DNA from: Hoeflea phototrophica DFL-43
GTDB lineage: Bacteria; Pseudomonadota; Alphaproteobacteria; Rhizobiales; Rhizobiaceae
Reading direction: 5' to 3'
Assembly: GCF_000154705.2 (NCBI RefSeq)
Contig: NZ_CM002917.1
Span: 3,917,853 to 3,981,852, forward strand
Length of the DNA stretch: 64,000 nucleotides
The notes under the pieces are model-generated. The model searched no databases. It had not been told where the DNA came from and worked only from the letters and a program-made list of their open reading frames with translations. Made by a program: the position numbers and the translations under genes. This document shows positions 1 through 7,642 of this stretch, piece after piece. Positions within the stretch are counted from its first letter, which is position 1. Each line of letters begins with the position of its first letter.

Positions 1-178
1 ATCAACGGCTTCATCGAGATCCAGTGACACCCGGTAGCTGCCAGGTGCCGAAGTCAGGGCCTGGACGCCAACAATGCGGGCACTGAATGGCTGTCCAAGA
101 TAGGCCCCGGTCACCCTGGCACCCGGTGTCAGCTGCTCCGGGCCGGCACGGTTTCCGACTGCAGCATGCAGAGTGTTC
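1..178 (-). pseudogene. Glyoxalase-superfamily gene, 3' part, split by an insertion sequence
   Basis: Read on the minus strand, this segment continues the reading frame that starts at 1709. Removing the element at 179-1555 and one copy of the 8-bp duplication restores the peptide FNDWNTLHAAVGN across the junction. The downstream part encodes a small beta-rich domain (residues such as GARVTGAYLGQPFSARIVGV and a YRVSLDLDEAVD segment). This matches my memory of a widespread rhizobial family called glyoxalase superfamily protein, with an N-terminal helical ALELIA..FG..DWNTLHA motif. The 3' end lies outside the window. The biochemical role of the family is not established; the name is a fold assignment. 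The split frame makes loss of function very likely. Confidence 0.85.
171..178. repeat. Left copy of the 8-bp target site duplication
   Basis: GAGTGTTC here is identical to 1556-1563 on the other side of the insertion sequence. Only one copy is needed to restore the frame of the interrupted gene. Confidence 0.9.
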
Positions 179-206
179 GGTAGTGTCCGTACACGTGGTG
201 TAATTT
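179..206 (+). repeat. Left terminal inverted repeat of the IS256 element
   Basis: It begins GGTAGTGTCCGT and ends GTGGTGTAATTT. It matches the reverse complement of 1528-1555 at 22 of 28 positions. Confidence 0.88.
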
Positions 207-298
207 CATCGGCATTGCCGGTGTAATCTGGGTGGCCATCGAGGTGTATGGTCGAGGTGGAGTTAGCAGCTTCAACTACGAGCCACACGGAGACCCCG

Positions 299-1573
299 AT
301 GACCAAGACCAATATGGACCTTTCAGAGCTTCTGCAAAAGCACGATCAGGGCGACTTGCTGCGCTCGATTGCCGAGGCTGTTCTTCAGCTGATGATGGAG
401 AGCGATGTCGACGGCCTGATCGGCGCAGGACGCCACGAACGGGCCGAGCAGCGGACGACCTGGCGCAATGGCTACCGTGACCGTTGTCTCGATACCCGAT
501 TGGGGACGCTGAACCTGAAGGTGCCGAAGTTGCGGCAGGGCACCTATTTCCCCGGCTTCCTCGAAGCCCGCAAGACCTCTGAGCAGGCTCTGGTTGCGGT
601 GATACAGGAAGCCTGGATTGGCGGAGTGTCCACAAGGCGGGTGGACGAACTGGTTCAGGCTATGGGGCTGAGCGGCATCTCGAAGAGCACGGTGTCCAAG
701 CTGTGCAAGGACATCGACGAGCGGGTCGGCGAGTTCCTCAATCGCCCGCTCTCCGGCGAATGGCCCTATGTCTGGCTCGACGCCACCTACCTCAAGCAGC
801 GCCAGGGCGGTCGGATCGTCAGCGTGGCCGCCATAATCGCTGTTGCCGCCAATACCGAGGGCCGCAGGGAAATCATCGGCCTTGGCGTCGGCCCCTCGGA
901 AGCTGAGACCTTCTGGATGGACTTCCTGCGCTCGCTGAAGGCCCGCGGTCTTGACGGCGTGAAGCTGGTGATCAGCGATGCCCACAGCGGCTTGAAGGGC
1001 GCGATCTCCCGGGTCTTCGAGGCAACCTGGCAGCGGTGCCGCGTTCACTGGATGCGCAACGCCCTGGCTCATGTCTCAAAGGGCCAGCACACGGTCGTCG
1101 CGGCCGCCATCCGGCAGGCCTTCGATCAGCCAGACCGCAAGCATGCAGGCGAAACATGGCAACGGGTCGCAGATCAGCTCCGCCCGAGATGGCCCAAGCT
1201 CGCCGATCTGATGGATGTCAGCGAAAACGATGTGCTGGCCTACATGGCGTTCCCCCGCCAACACAGGACCAAGCTTCACAGCACCAATCCGATCGAGCGG
1301 CTGAACAAGGAAGTGAAACGACGTGCCGACGTCGTCGGGATATTCCCCAACGAGGCCTCGATCATGCGTCTCATAGGCGCGGTGTTGTTCGAACAGAATG
1401 ACGAGTGGCAGACTTCAAGCCGCTACATGATGGTCGAAGCCTTCGCCCAGATCGACAAGGGAGGAGATCGACCCCATCCTCAGCATAACAATGAAAGCCG
1501 CCTGATCATGACCTCAGGCCATCTGGAAAATTACACCACCTTGACGGACGTGACCGAGTGTTCCAATCATTGA
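299..1573 (+). CDS. IS256-family (MuDR-type) transposase
   Basis: This encodes a 424-residue DDE transposase that moves the surrounding element. The start at 299 is chosen because GGAGA lies five bases upstream; an in-frame ATG at 248 has no comparable site. The catalytic regions are visible: YVWLDATYLKQR holds the first Asp, VKLVISDAHSGLKGA the second Asp, and the C-terminal NPIERLNKEVKRR region, typical of IS256 transposases, holds the Glu. The inter-domain segment RCRVHWMRNALAHV (CxxH) is also typical. The frame does not stop inside the element: it crosses the right terminal repeat and uses a TGA at 1571-1573 in the target gene, which adds the five residues ECSNH. Whether this extension affects activity is unknown. 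Confidence 0.95.
   Translation: MTKTNMDLSELLQKHDQGDLLRSIAEAVLQLMMESDVDGLIGAGRHERAEQRTTWRNGYRDRCLDTRLGTLNLKVPKLRQGTYFPGFLEARKTSEQALVAVIQEAWIGGVSTRRVDELVQAMGLSGISKSTVSKLCKDIDERVGEFLNRPLSGEWPYVWLDATYLKQRQGGRIVSVAAIIAVAANTEGRREIIGLGVGPSEAETFWMDFLRSLKARGLDGVKLVISDAHSGLKGAISRVFEATWQRCRVHWMRNALAHVSKGQHTVVAAAIRQAFDQPDRKHAGETWQRVADQLRPRWPKLADLMDVSENDVLAYMAFPRQHRTKLHSTNPIERLNKEVKRRADVVGIFPNEASIMRLIGAVLFEQNDEWQTSSRYMMVEAFAQIDKGGDRPHPQHNNESRLIMTSGHLENYTTLTDVTECSNH
1528..1555 (-). repeat. Right terminal inverted repeat of the IS256 element
   Basis: Read on the minus strand it begins GGTCACGTCCGT and ends GTGGTGTAATTT, pairing with 179-206. It is also translated, as the last native codons of the transposase. 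Confidence 0.88.
1556..1563. repeat. Right copy of the 8-bp target site duplication
   Basis: GAGTGTTC, identical to 171-178 and directly abutting the right inverted repeat. Confidence 0.9.
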
Positions 1574-1709
1574 AGCCGAACTGGGCGGCGATGAGTTCAA
1601 GCGCCCGGGAATGATTGATGGCATCGCCATTGGCTTCCATCCGGGACCGCAAACGACGGGCCTGGTCTTTCAATGCGCTCAGTGTTGGCAGTTGCGCGGT
1701 ACCACGCAT
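1564..1709 (-). pseudogene. Glyoxalase-superfamily gene, 5' part, split by an insertion sequence
   Basis: This is the start of the same gene as 1-178. It begins at an ATG (complement of 1707-1709) preceded by AGGAGAA seven bases upstream. It encodes a helical N-terminus with LPTLSALKDQARRLR and ALELIAAQFGFNDWNT, then runs into the right end of the insertion sequence and would add about 17 foreign residues before a stop at about 1506. The family normally continues with LHAA after DWNT, and exactly that is found at the other side of the element. If expressed, only a truncated N-terminal helical piece of about 50 native residues would be made. Confidence 0.85.
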
Positions 1710-1949
1710 GGCAGTTCTCCTGTCATGACATGCTCATTCGAATAGGGGGTGCCCGCGTTCCACCATCTGGCATGTCATCCATAAGGTGACTGCTTGAAAG
1801 CTGGAGACTTCACCATGGCTCAACGCCTGCGGACGGCCGGGGCTCCAGACCCGAGGACTGGGAAATAGGGATGCAGGATCGCAATGTCAACCAAGGCCTG
1901 AAAGCTTGGTTTGCACACCGAGACTCAGTCGTACCCGCCCATTGAGAGG

Positions 1950-3020
1950 TCAGTGTGTCGTCACACCACCCAGGGCCTCTTCCCGGTACTCGGTCGGGCT
2001 GACGCCGACACGCTCGCGAAACGCCCGGTTGAACGGAGCCAGCGAAGCATAACCGAGACTGAAAGCGTGTTGGATAATCTGCTCGCGCGCAAGCTCGGGA
2101 TCGGAAAGCCGCCGCTTGGCCTCCGCAATCCGGTAGTCATTTATGAAGGCCGCAAAATTGCGGTAACCGAGCCCGCGATTGATCAACTTTCGCAGACGGT
2201 GTTCCGGAACCTGCAGCACGTCTGCCAGCCCGCCGATGGTCAGGCCGGGTTCGAGATAGAGCCCGCCATCCACCGCCTTGACCACACGCTCCAATTCCAG
2301 CCGGTCCGCTGACGACATCTCGGCATTGGATGAAGCCATGCTGTTTGAACCATGGCTGTTGCGCTCAAACAATTCACCTTTGAGCCTCGTCAGCCAGAAG
2401 GAAAAAACCAACGCAAGCAGGAAGTAGACAACTCCGCACACCAGACAGAATGTCGTGTTCAACGGGCCACGAACGCCCATCAGATTGACTGCGAACACCA
2501 AAAGCATAAACGGTGGCACTGTGAAAGCCAATGCGAGGCTGAAGGCGCGGCGCGCATCAACAAGATCCCCTGCACGACTGCTGATCGCCTTGTAGATCAC
2601 GTGGATCAGCAGTCCCGCATTCAGGGCAACAAGCGCCATCTTGAAGGCCCAGATCACGTCAAACGGCACCATAGAAACCGCGAGAACCAACGGAGCGGAC
2701 ACTCCAACGGGCCACAGGCATCTTGGCCTCAAACAGAAATGGTCATCGAAGAGCGCGCGAACAAACCACCACATGGATATGAAATGGATCTGCTGGAACG
2801 ACAACAACAGCAAGGTCTCATCGTGGAGAAGCTCCAGAATTGACGGTGCATTCAGAACGATCTCGATCATGCCTGTGACACAGAAGAACAGTCCTGTGAC
2901 CACAAGGGCATCATAGTTCGGTCGCAGCGCCAAATGCGCGATGATCAGGAGCAGGATCCCCAAATTCGCTCCGCGCAGGAGCAGGTCGATGAAATTGTTT
3001 GCCGTCAGTTCGATTGCCAT
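1950..3020 (-). CDS. Membrane-anchored AraC-family transcriptional regulator
   Basis: A 356-residue protein with about seven hydrophobic helices in the N-terminal 240 residues (for example GILLLIIAHLALR, LLLLSFQQIHFISMWWFV, VVYFLLALVFSFWL) followed by a C-terminal AraC DNA-binding domain. That domain has two helix-turn-helix units: LTIGGLADVLQVPEHRLRKLIN and IIQHAFSLGYASLAPFNRAFRERVGVSPTEYR. I chose the ATG at 3020 (MAIELTANNF); the frame is open 40 codons further upstream, but that extension lacks membrane character. Regulators of this build sense a signal in the membrane; the signal cannot be read from the sequence. It is divergent from the secreted small protein at 3301, a plausible target. 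Confidence 0.85.
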   Translation of the reverse strand: MAIELTANNFIDLLLRGANLGILLLIIAHLALRPNYDALVVTGLFFCVTGMIEIVLNAPSILELLHDETLLLLSFQQIHFISMWWFVRALFDDHFCLRPRCLWPVGVSAPLVLAVSMVPFDVIWAFKMALVALNAGLLIHVIYKAISSRAGDLVDARRAFSLALAFTVPPFMLLVFAVNLMGVRGPLNTTFCLVCGVVYFLLALVFSFWLTRLKGELFERNSHGSNSMASSNAEMSSADRLELERVVKAVDGGLYLEPGLTIGGLADVLQVPEHRLRKLINRGLGYRNFAAFINDYRIAEAKRRLSDPELAREQIIQHAFSLGYASLAPFNRAFRERVGVSPTEYREEALGGVTTH

Positions 3021-3300
3021 TGGGAAATCCGTTGGACGTTCAGGAGGAGCTTCTCGCAAGTCTTGTCGTGTCCCCGAGATAGGGAGTTCGCACCATTGCG
3101 TCCAATCGATTTCAAAAAACTCACGCCAAATCTGAAACAAACCCTTCGTTTTTCAAACCCGCGCGGCACGAAGCGAGAAGCCACGCCATGTTCCTCTCAC
3201 TGCCAATCAAACCCTACACCTAAAGGCATCGGGAGACAGTCACCCAAATGATTGCCACCCATCGCCAGCACTCTAGCAAAGACACAACAAGGAGACGATC

Positions 3301-3540
3301 ATGATCAGAACAGCCCAAGCAGCCGCCATTGCCCTAGCAGCACTGCTGCCGTTGAGCGCAACAGCTGCATTCGCAGAGTCCGCCGAAAGCCAGGCAGCCC
3401 TGTGCACCGAAACACCGGCCAAGGCCGCCAAAGCAGGTGTCGATTGTGTGGCGACCTCCAGCGTCGATACCGGCAAGGCGGTCGATGCTCGGAACTACCC
3501 AAGCGGTCCGGTGAGCTTCGCAAACGGCGTGGTTTATTGA
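3301..3540 (+). CDS. Small secreted protein of unknown function
   Basis: A 79-residue protein with a clear Sec signal peptide (MIRTAQAAAIALAALLPL, cleavage likely after AAFA). The mature part is about 54 residues with two cysteines (ALCTET and VDCVAT), which could form one disulfide. AGGAGA precedes the ATG at good spacing. I do not recognise the family. It is transcribed away from the membrane AraC regulator and ends in a strong hairpin, so it is a single-gene unit. A periplasmic or extracellular role is inferred from the signal peptide only. Confidence 0.7.
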   Translation: MIRTAQAAAIALAALLPLSATAAFAESAESQAALCTETPAKAAKAGVDCVATSSVDTGKAVDARNYPSGPVSFANGVVY

Positions 3541-3551
3541 TACCCGCGCCA

Positions 3552-3585
3552 GAAAACGCCGTGCTCACTCCAGCATGGCGTTTTC
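3552..3585 (+). terminator. Long intrinsic-type hairpin after the small secreted protein
   Basis: GAAAACGCCGTGCT (3552-3565) pairs with AGCATGGCGTTTTC (3572-3585) around the loop CACTCC, with one G.T wobble in 14 pairs. The ends are A-rich and T-rich, so it can act for both the gene at 3301 and the convergent GNAT gene at 3615. Confidence 0.75.
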
Positions 3586-3614
3586 AATCGGGCATTTACG
3601 CGCCGCGGTAATCC

Positions 3615-4208
3615 TCAGGCTAAACCGGCGCGGACATCCGCCTGTTTCAGTTTCTGCCCACCGGAACTTCGTCTTTGCGAAACCGGCCCCATCGCAACCA
3701 GCAGGCCTGCAGCAACTTCAAGATAACCGTGCCTGAGCTCCAGCGCCAGAAAGCGTTCGCGCTCCACCGGGCCGGGCATCATCAGCCCGTCAGTCTTCGC
3801 TGCCGAGAAGCCGAACTTCTTGTAGTAGGCGGAATCCCCAACAAGAACGATCCCACCATGGCCCAAGCGGCATGCAGTACTTACCGCATGGCGCATCAAA
3901 GCCGATCCGATGCCGAAACCGGCGTGTGCTGGATCCACAGCCAGTGGTCCGAGCAACTGCAGCGGCTTACCTCCAGCTGCCACATCCCAAAGCCGAACGG
4001 TGCCAACGACCCGACCGCTGCTGTCCCGCGCAACCAACGCAAGATCCCGCGACGGCAGGCGACCGCGCCGGAGTTTCTCTGAGGATTTCCGCTTGCGCCC
4101 CGGCCCCATCGCCCGATCGAGCAACGCTTCACGGGCAACACAATCCTTCGGCTGTTCCGCTTGAACCACAAATTTCTGCTGCGATGAAACGAGATCAATG
4201 ACGCTCAT
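3615..4208 (-). CDS. GNAT-family N-acetyltransferase next to the diamine-forming decarboxylase
   Basis: A 197-residue acetyl-CoA-dependent acyltransferase. The GNAT core is visible: strand LALVARDSSGRVVGTVRLWD, then LLGPLAVDPAHAGFGIGSALMRHAV with the acetyl-CoA pyrophosphate loop (AGFGIGSAL), then GIVLVGDSAYYKKFGF, the usual C-terminal Y..FGF signature. The start is the ATG at 4208 (MSVIDLVSSQ); the frame is open further upstream, but that part is not GNAT-like. The gene lies about 100 bases downstream of the ornithine/lysine decarboxylase on the same strand. From memory, rhizobia often carry a GNAT there. Acetylation of a diamine or its precursor is therefore plausible but unproven. Confidence 0.85.
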   Translation of the reverse strand: MSVIDLVSSQQKFVVQAEQPKDCVAREALLDRAMGPGRKRKSSEKLRRGRLPSRDLALVARDSSGRVVGTVRLWDVAAGGKPLQLLGPLAVDPAHAGFGIGSALMRHAVSTACRLGHGGIVLVGDSAYYKKFGFSAAKTDGLMMPGPVERERFLALELRHGYLEVAAGLLVAMGPVSQRRSSGGQKLKQADVRAGLA

Positions 4209-4289
4209 TGACGTGTGCCCCTGCGATCGGTTTTCAAGAAAAAAACACAGATGCCCGAACCCGGGATCATGCACACCCGGGGTCAGACC

Positions 4290-4316
4290 GATCTGAACGG
4301 GGATACCGTTCAGATC
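4290..4316 (-). promoter_or_regulatory. Perfect hairpin overlapping the decarboxylase stop codon
   Basis: GATCTGAACGG (4290-4300) and CCGTTCAGATC (4306-4316) form an 11-bp perfect stem with a 5-base loop. The decarboxylase stop codon (4310-4312 on the complement) lies inside the stem. There is no T-run after it, so it may be an mRNA-end protector, or a partial terminator between decarboxylase and GNAT genes, rather than a classical intrinsic terminator. Confidence 0.6.
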
Positions 4317-5443
4317 ACGTAGGATCGCAAGGGTTCAAACCCGTTGAACGCCACCGCAGAATAGGTGGTGGTGTAAGCGCCGGTGCCTTCAATCAGCACC
4401 TCGTCGCCGATGGTCAGCGAAACCGGCATCGGATAGGGCGTCTTCTCATAAAGAACATCAGCGGAATCGCAGGTCGGGCCAGCGAGCACGCAGGGCTCCA
4501 TCTCGTCCCCATCGCGCGGTGTGACGATCGAATAACGGATCGCTTCATCCATCGTTTCGGCCAGCCCGCCGAACTTGCCGATGTCGAGAAACACCCAGCG
4601 CACATCATCCTCGTCGGACTTGCGCGACACAAGCACGACTTCAGCCTTGATCGCGCCTGCATTGCCGACCATGCCGCGCCCCGGCTCGATGATGGTTTCG
4701 GGAATGTTGTTGCCGAAATGCTTGCGCAGCGATCCGTGGATTGCCTGGCCATAGGCCTGGGCGGTTGGAATGTCCTTGAGATAACGGGTCGGGAAACCGC
4801 CACCCATATTGACCATCTTCAGATGAATGCCCTGCTGCGCCAGCTTGTCGAACACTCGGCGTGCATCGCTGAGCGCCGCATCCCAGGCATCAAGCTTCGT
4901 CATCTGCGATCCGACGTGGAAAGAGACGCCGTGCGACACCAGACCCAGCTGGTGCGCATAGACCAGAACATCCACAGCCATCTGTGGCACACAGCCGAAC
5001 TTGCGCGAGAGCGGCCATTCCGCACCTTCGCCGTCAGTCAGCACGCGGCAGAACACTCGGGCGCCAGGGGCTGCACGGGCAATTTTCTCGACTTCCTCAT
5101 GGCTGTCGACAGCAAAAAGCGTCACGCCCAGCGCATGCGCGCGGGCAATATCGCGTTCTTTCTTGATGGTGTTGCCATAGGAAACGCGCGCCGATGTAGC
5201 GCCTGCTTTCAATGCCATTTCAATCTCGGCAACCGAGGCACAATCGAAATTGGAGCCAAGGCCGGCAAGCAGCCGCAGGATTTCCGGGGCAGGGTTTGCT
5301 TTCACAGCATAATAGATCGAGCTGTCGGGAAGCGCCTTGCGGAACGAGACGAAATTGTCCCGGACAACATCAAGGTCAACCACCAGGCAAGGGCCATCGG
5401 GACGTCGGGTGCGCAGAAAATCAAGAATACGTGCAGTCGTCAT
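4310..5443 (-). CDS. Ornithine/lysine decarboxylase (fold III, PLP)
   Basis: A 377-residue PLP decarboxylase of the eukaryotic-type ornithine decarboxylase family (alanine racemase-like barrel plus beta domain). The PLP lysine is in YYAVKANP near residue 47. The phosphate-binding glycines are in MVNMGGGFPTRY and the EPGRGMVG region. The catalytic cysteine is in the LAGPTCDSADV motif near residue 327. It makes putrescine and/or cadaverine from ornithine or lysine; rhizobial members are often bifunctional, and specificity cannot be read here. The ATG at 5443 follows a long leader of about 400 bases. The downstream GNAT gene may be cotranscribed. Confidence 0.93.
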   Translation of the reverse strand: MTTARILDFLRTRRPDGPCLVVDLDVVRDNFVSFRKALPDSSIYYAVKANPAPEILRLLAGLGSNFDCASVAEIEMALKAGATSARVSYGNTIKKERDIARAHALGVTLFAVDSHEEVEKIARAAPGARVFCRVLTDGEGAEWPLSRKFGCVPQMAVDVLVYAHQLGLVSHGVSFHVGSQMTKLDAWDAALSDARRVFDKLAQQGIHLKMVNMGGGFPTRYLKDIPTAQAYGQAIHGSLRKHFGNNIPETIIEPGRGMVGNAGAIKAEVVLVSRKSDEDDVRWVFLDIGKFGGLAETMDEAIRYSIVTPRDGDEMEPCVLAGPTCDSADVLYEKTPYPMPVSLTIGDEVLIEGTGAYTTTYSAVAFNGFEPLRSYVI

Positions 5444-5850
5444 CGGGTGCTCCGTTCCAGGCTCGTTTCAAGCCATATCTAGACAGAGCATCGTACGGCC
5501 ACGACACGAATCCGGCCTTTGGAGGAACCGGAAATCGGCATGGACGCTTGATGCGTCGATGAACCACGCCGTTGAGGGCGATGGTCCGCTCTTGTCTGCC
5601 TTGGATTGGAGGGAGAACCCGACCGCACTTCCGGCAATGAAGGTGTGCCTCTTCAGTAACCCCGGCTGTTGGAAAGCCGGCAGACACCAGAAAGGCCCGC
5701 ACCGTCGTTGCTTCAAGATGTCCTCGCTCTTCCAGATGGCCGGAGAAACGACTGGAGGGGTTAGTTCCAGGTACCTTACCGAATCCTCACCATATCGAGG
5801 GTCGGCGGACACCCACAGGCACGTGCGACTTTGGGCATCGCTGATCTAGT
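5444..5850 (-). ncRNA. Structured 5' leader of the decarboxylase, possible speF-type RNA motif
   Basis: About 400 bases of non-coding DNA lie upstream of the decarboxylase start. Several hairpins are visible: GACGC-TTGAT-GCGTC at 5543-5557 with CAT/ATG outer pairs, and a nested element in which CCGGCT (5662-5667) pairs with AGCCGG (5675-5680) inside outer arms GGTGT (5642-5646) and ACACC (5684-5688). A conserved speF RNA motif upstream of ornithine decarboxylase genes is known from alphaproteobacteria. I assign this by position and structure, not by matching the covariance model. Short overlapping frames here do not look like genes. No promoter could be set with confidence. Confidence 0.4.
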
Positions 5851-5995
5851 GATTTCTGCCCGCTGGTGCAAGCGATTTCTCGTCTAACCCTTGAAATTCA
5901 TGATTGAAGAACGAATATCGGAATCCTGTTCAACGTCTTGAGACAATAGCTGAAACCCACTCCAATCAATCGCGAAACCCGGAAAGCGGCCTTTC

Positions 5996-6895
5996 ATGGA
6001 CACACTCACACGCATTCGTGCCTTCATTGATGTGGTGGAAGCTGAGGGGTTTTCTGCGGCGGCCCGAAAGGTTGGCCGCTCCAAGGCACTGTTGTCGAAA
6101 TATGTCCGGGAGTTGGAGGATGATCTCGGCGCGCTGCTGCTCAACCGCACCACACGGCAGTTCTCCCTGACCGAGGCGGGGCATACCTATTACCGTTCCG
6201 CCTCTGACATCCTCAAGGAAATCGACAATCTGGCCGATCTCGTGCGCGAGGGCTCAAAGGACCTCAAGGGCAAGATCCGGATTTCGGCACCGCGAACATT
6301 CGTGGACGCCGCTGTGGGCCAATCACTGATTGACTTTGCCGCCGCTCATCCAGACGTGACGCTTGAAATCATCTCCGACGACCGCTTTGTCGATCTTGTC
6401 GAGGAAGGCTACGATCTGGCGATCCGGATCACGCGGCTTGAGGATTCGGGACTGATCGCGCGCAAACTGTCGACATTCTCTCTCATCGCCTGCGCATCTC
6501 CCGAGTTTCTCGAAAAGACCGGCCCGATCACCCATCCTTCGCAATTGGCGGATGTCCCCTGTATCATCGATACCAATGGCCGTTTCCTGAACAATTGGCG
6601 GTTTGACAATCCGGATGGGTCATCGGCTTCGGTGACCGTTTCAGGCAGTTTCGAAGTCAACAGTCCACTTGCCGCGATGCGCGCAGCCGAAGCCGGTATG
6701 GGCGTCACCATCCTTCCCGACTTTGTGTTTCGCGAGCGTGAGAAGACCGGGACACTAAAACCCATCTTGACGGAGTTTCTGCCCACCGACCGCGGAATCT
6801 ACGCGATTTACCCGCATCGGCGATACCTTCCGGCAAAGGTCCGTGCCTTTGTGGACTTCCTGACCCAATGGTTCAAGTCAAACCAATACAAATAA
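5996..6895 (+). CDS. LysR-family transcriptional regulator
   Basis: A 299-residue LysR protein: N-terminal winged helix-turn-helix (MDTLTRIRAFIDVVEAEGFSAAARKVGRSKALLSKYVREL) followed by a substrate-binding domain starting at about residue 90 (KGKIRISAPRTFVDAAVG, VDLVEEGYDLAIRI, MGVTILPDFVFRE). The shape is that of the CrgA/DsdC-like subgroup. It is divergent from the decarboxylase leader and upstream of the metal exporter genes in the same direction. Its targets are unknown; the neighbours give no clear hint. Confidence 0.92.
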   Translation: MDTLTRIRAFIDVVEAEGFSAAARKVGRSKALLSKYVRELEDDLGALLLNRTTRQFSLTEAGHTYYRSASDILKEIDNLADLVREGSKDLKGKIRISAPRTFVDAAVGQSLIDFAAAHPDVTLEIISDDRFVDLVEEGYDLAIRITRLEDSGLIARKLSTFSLIACASPEFLEKTGPITHPSQLADVPCIIDTNGRFLNNWRFDNPDGSSASVTVSGSFEVNSPLAAMRAAEAGMGVTILPDFVFREREKTGTLKPILTEFLPTDRGIYAIYPHRRYLPAKVRAFVDFLTQWFKSNQYK

Positions 6896-6909
6896 TTGCC
6901 CCGCAAATT

Positions 6910-6919
6910 GGCACGTGCC
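6910..6919. promoter_or_regulatory. Palindrome upstream of the metal exporter genes
   Basis: GGCACGTGCC is a perfect 10-bp palindrome flanked on both sides by AAATT. It lies 64 bases before the DUF1007 start, in the 87-base gap after the LysR gene, where a promoter for the DUF1007-nicO pair would be expected. It could be an operator; no regulator is identified. Confidence 0.35.
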
Positions 6920-6982
6920 GAAATTCTGTCCATATTGGATGCGACTGATCCTCACTGACTCGTAAACCACAGACTGGTCAAC

Positions 6983-7642
6983 ATGATCCACTCCCTGACG
7001 CGACACATGCCCGCCCTGGCAGCACTTGCTGCGCTTCTCATCCCTGGAACTGCGGCGGCACATCCTCACATCTTTGCCGAAGCGCGGCTCGAGGTGGAGA
7101 CATCCGCAAACGGGCAGATAGCGGAATTGCGCCATGTCTGGCGCTTTGACGAGGTGTTCTCCTCAAGCGTGATGCTGGATTTCGATCGCAACGGCAATTT
7201 CGAACTCGACCGTGAGGAATTGGCCAGCATCAGCGAGGTCGTCACCGACTCCCTGAAGGATTTCGACTACTACACCTCATTGACGGTCAATGGTGGCGAC
7301 ATGGACATTGAACTGCCCGAGGCAATCAAGGTGGCATTCCAGGACGGTCAGCTGCTGATGTTCTTCGCGGTTCTGCCCAAGCAGCCCTTGCCCATGTCAG
7401 GCACGATTGCCATTGGTGTTTTCGACCCGACCATGTACGCGGCTCTGGATTTCATGACCGACGATGACATGGTGGTGACAGGTGCTGGAGCAAAGAAATG
7501 CGCGAGCCAGGTTGTCCGCCCCGATCCGGATGAAGTGATTGCGCAAAATCAGGGCTCACTGACCGAAGCCTTTTTCAATGAGCCCACCGGCAACGATCTT
7601 TCGAAACTGTTCGCCACCCGGCTCGAACTGGATTGCAAATGA
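6983..7642 (+). CDS. DUF1007-family periplasmic protein, partner of NicO exporter
   Basis: A 219-residue protein with a signal peptide (MPALAALAALLIPGTAAAHP). The mature N-terminus AHPHIFAEARLEV is the DUF1007 hallmark; its histidines may bind metal. An EF-hand-like acidic stretch, LDFDRNGNFELDREEL, is also typical. DUF1007 genes are usually next to NicO/RcnA-type nickel-cobalt exporters, as here, where the two genes overlap by ATGA. A role in periplasmic metal handling or in assembly of the exporter is likely but has not been proven for the family. Confidence 0.88.
   Translation: MIHSLTRHMPALAALAALLIPGTAAAHPHIFAEARLEVETSANGQIAELRHVWRFDEVFSSSVMLDFDRNGNFELDREELASISEVVTDSLKDFDYYTSLTVNGGDMDIELPEAIKVAFQDGQLLMFFAVLPKQPLPMSGTIAIGVFDPTMYAALDFMTDDDMVVTGAGAKKCASQVVRPDPDEVIAQNQGSLTEAFFNEPTGNDLSKLFATRLELDCK

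Larger units (their letters stand above)
179..1555 (+). mobile_element. IS256-family insertion sequence, 1377 bp
   Basis: The element is bounded by imperfect 28-bp terminal inverted repeats (179-206 and 1528-1555, 22 of 28 positions identical, inner half GTGGTGTAATTT perfect) and flanked by the 8-bp direct repeat GAGTGTTC at 171-178 and 1556-1563. An 8- to 9-bp duplication, one transposase gene and this size fit the IS256 family. The target is the coding region of a glyoxalase-superfamily gene whose frame is restored when the element is removed. The perfect duplication suggests a fairly recent insertion. Confidence 0.93.

Noticed and set aside
4208..5482. 424-codon plus-strand frame antisense to the decarboxylase
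   Set aside because: The opposite strand encodes an enzyme with all catalytic motifs; this frame is its shadow.
5421..5702. Minus-strand frame with an HLHCRKCGRV motif in the decarboxylase leader, looking like a Fur-type zinc motif
   Set aside because: The frame is bounded by a stop close upstream, the rest shows no Fur fold, and it overlaps the decarboxylase start. It is more likely chance coding in a structured leader.
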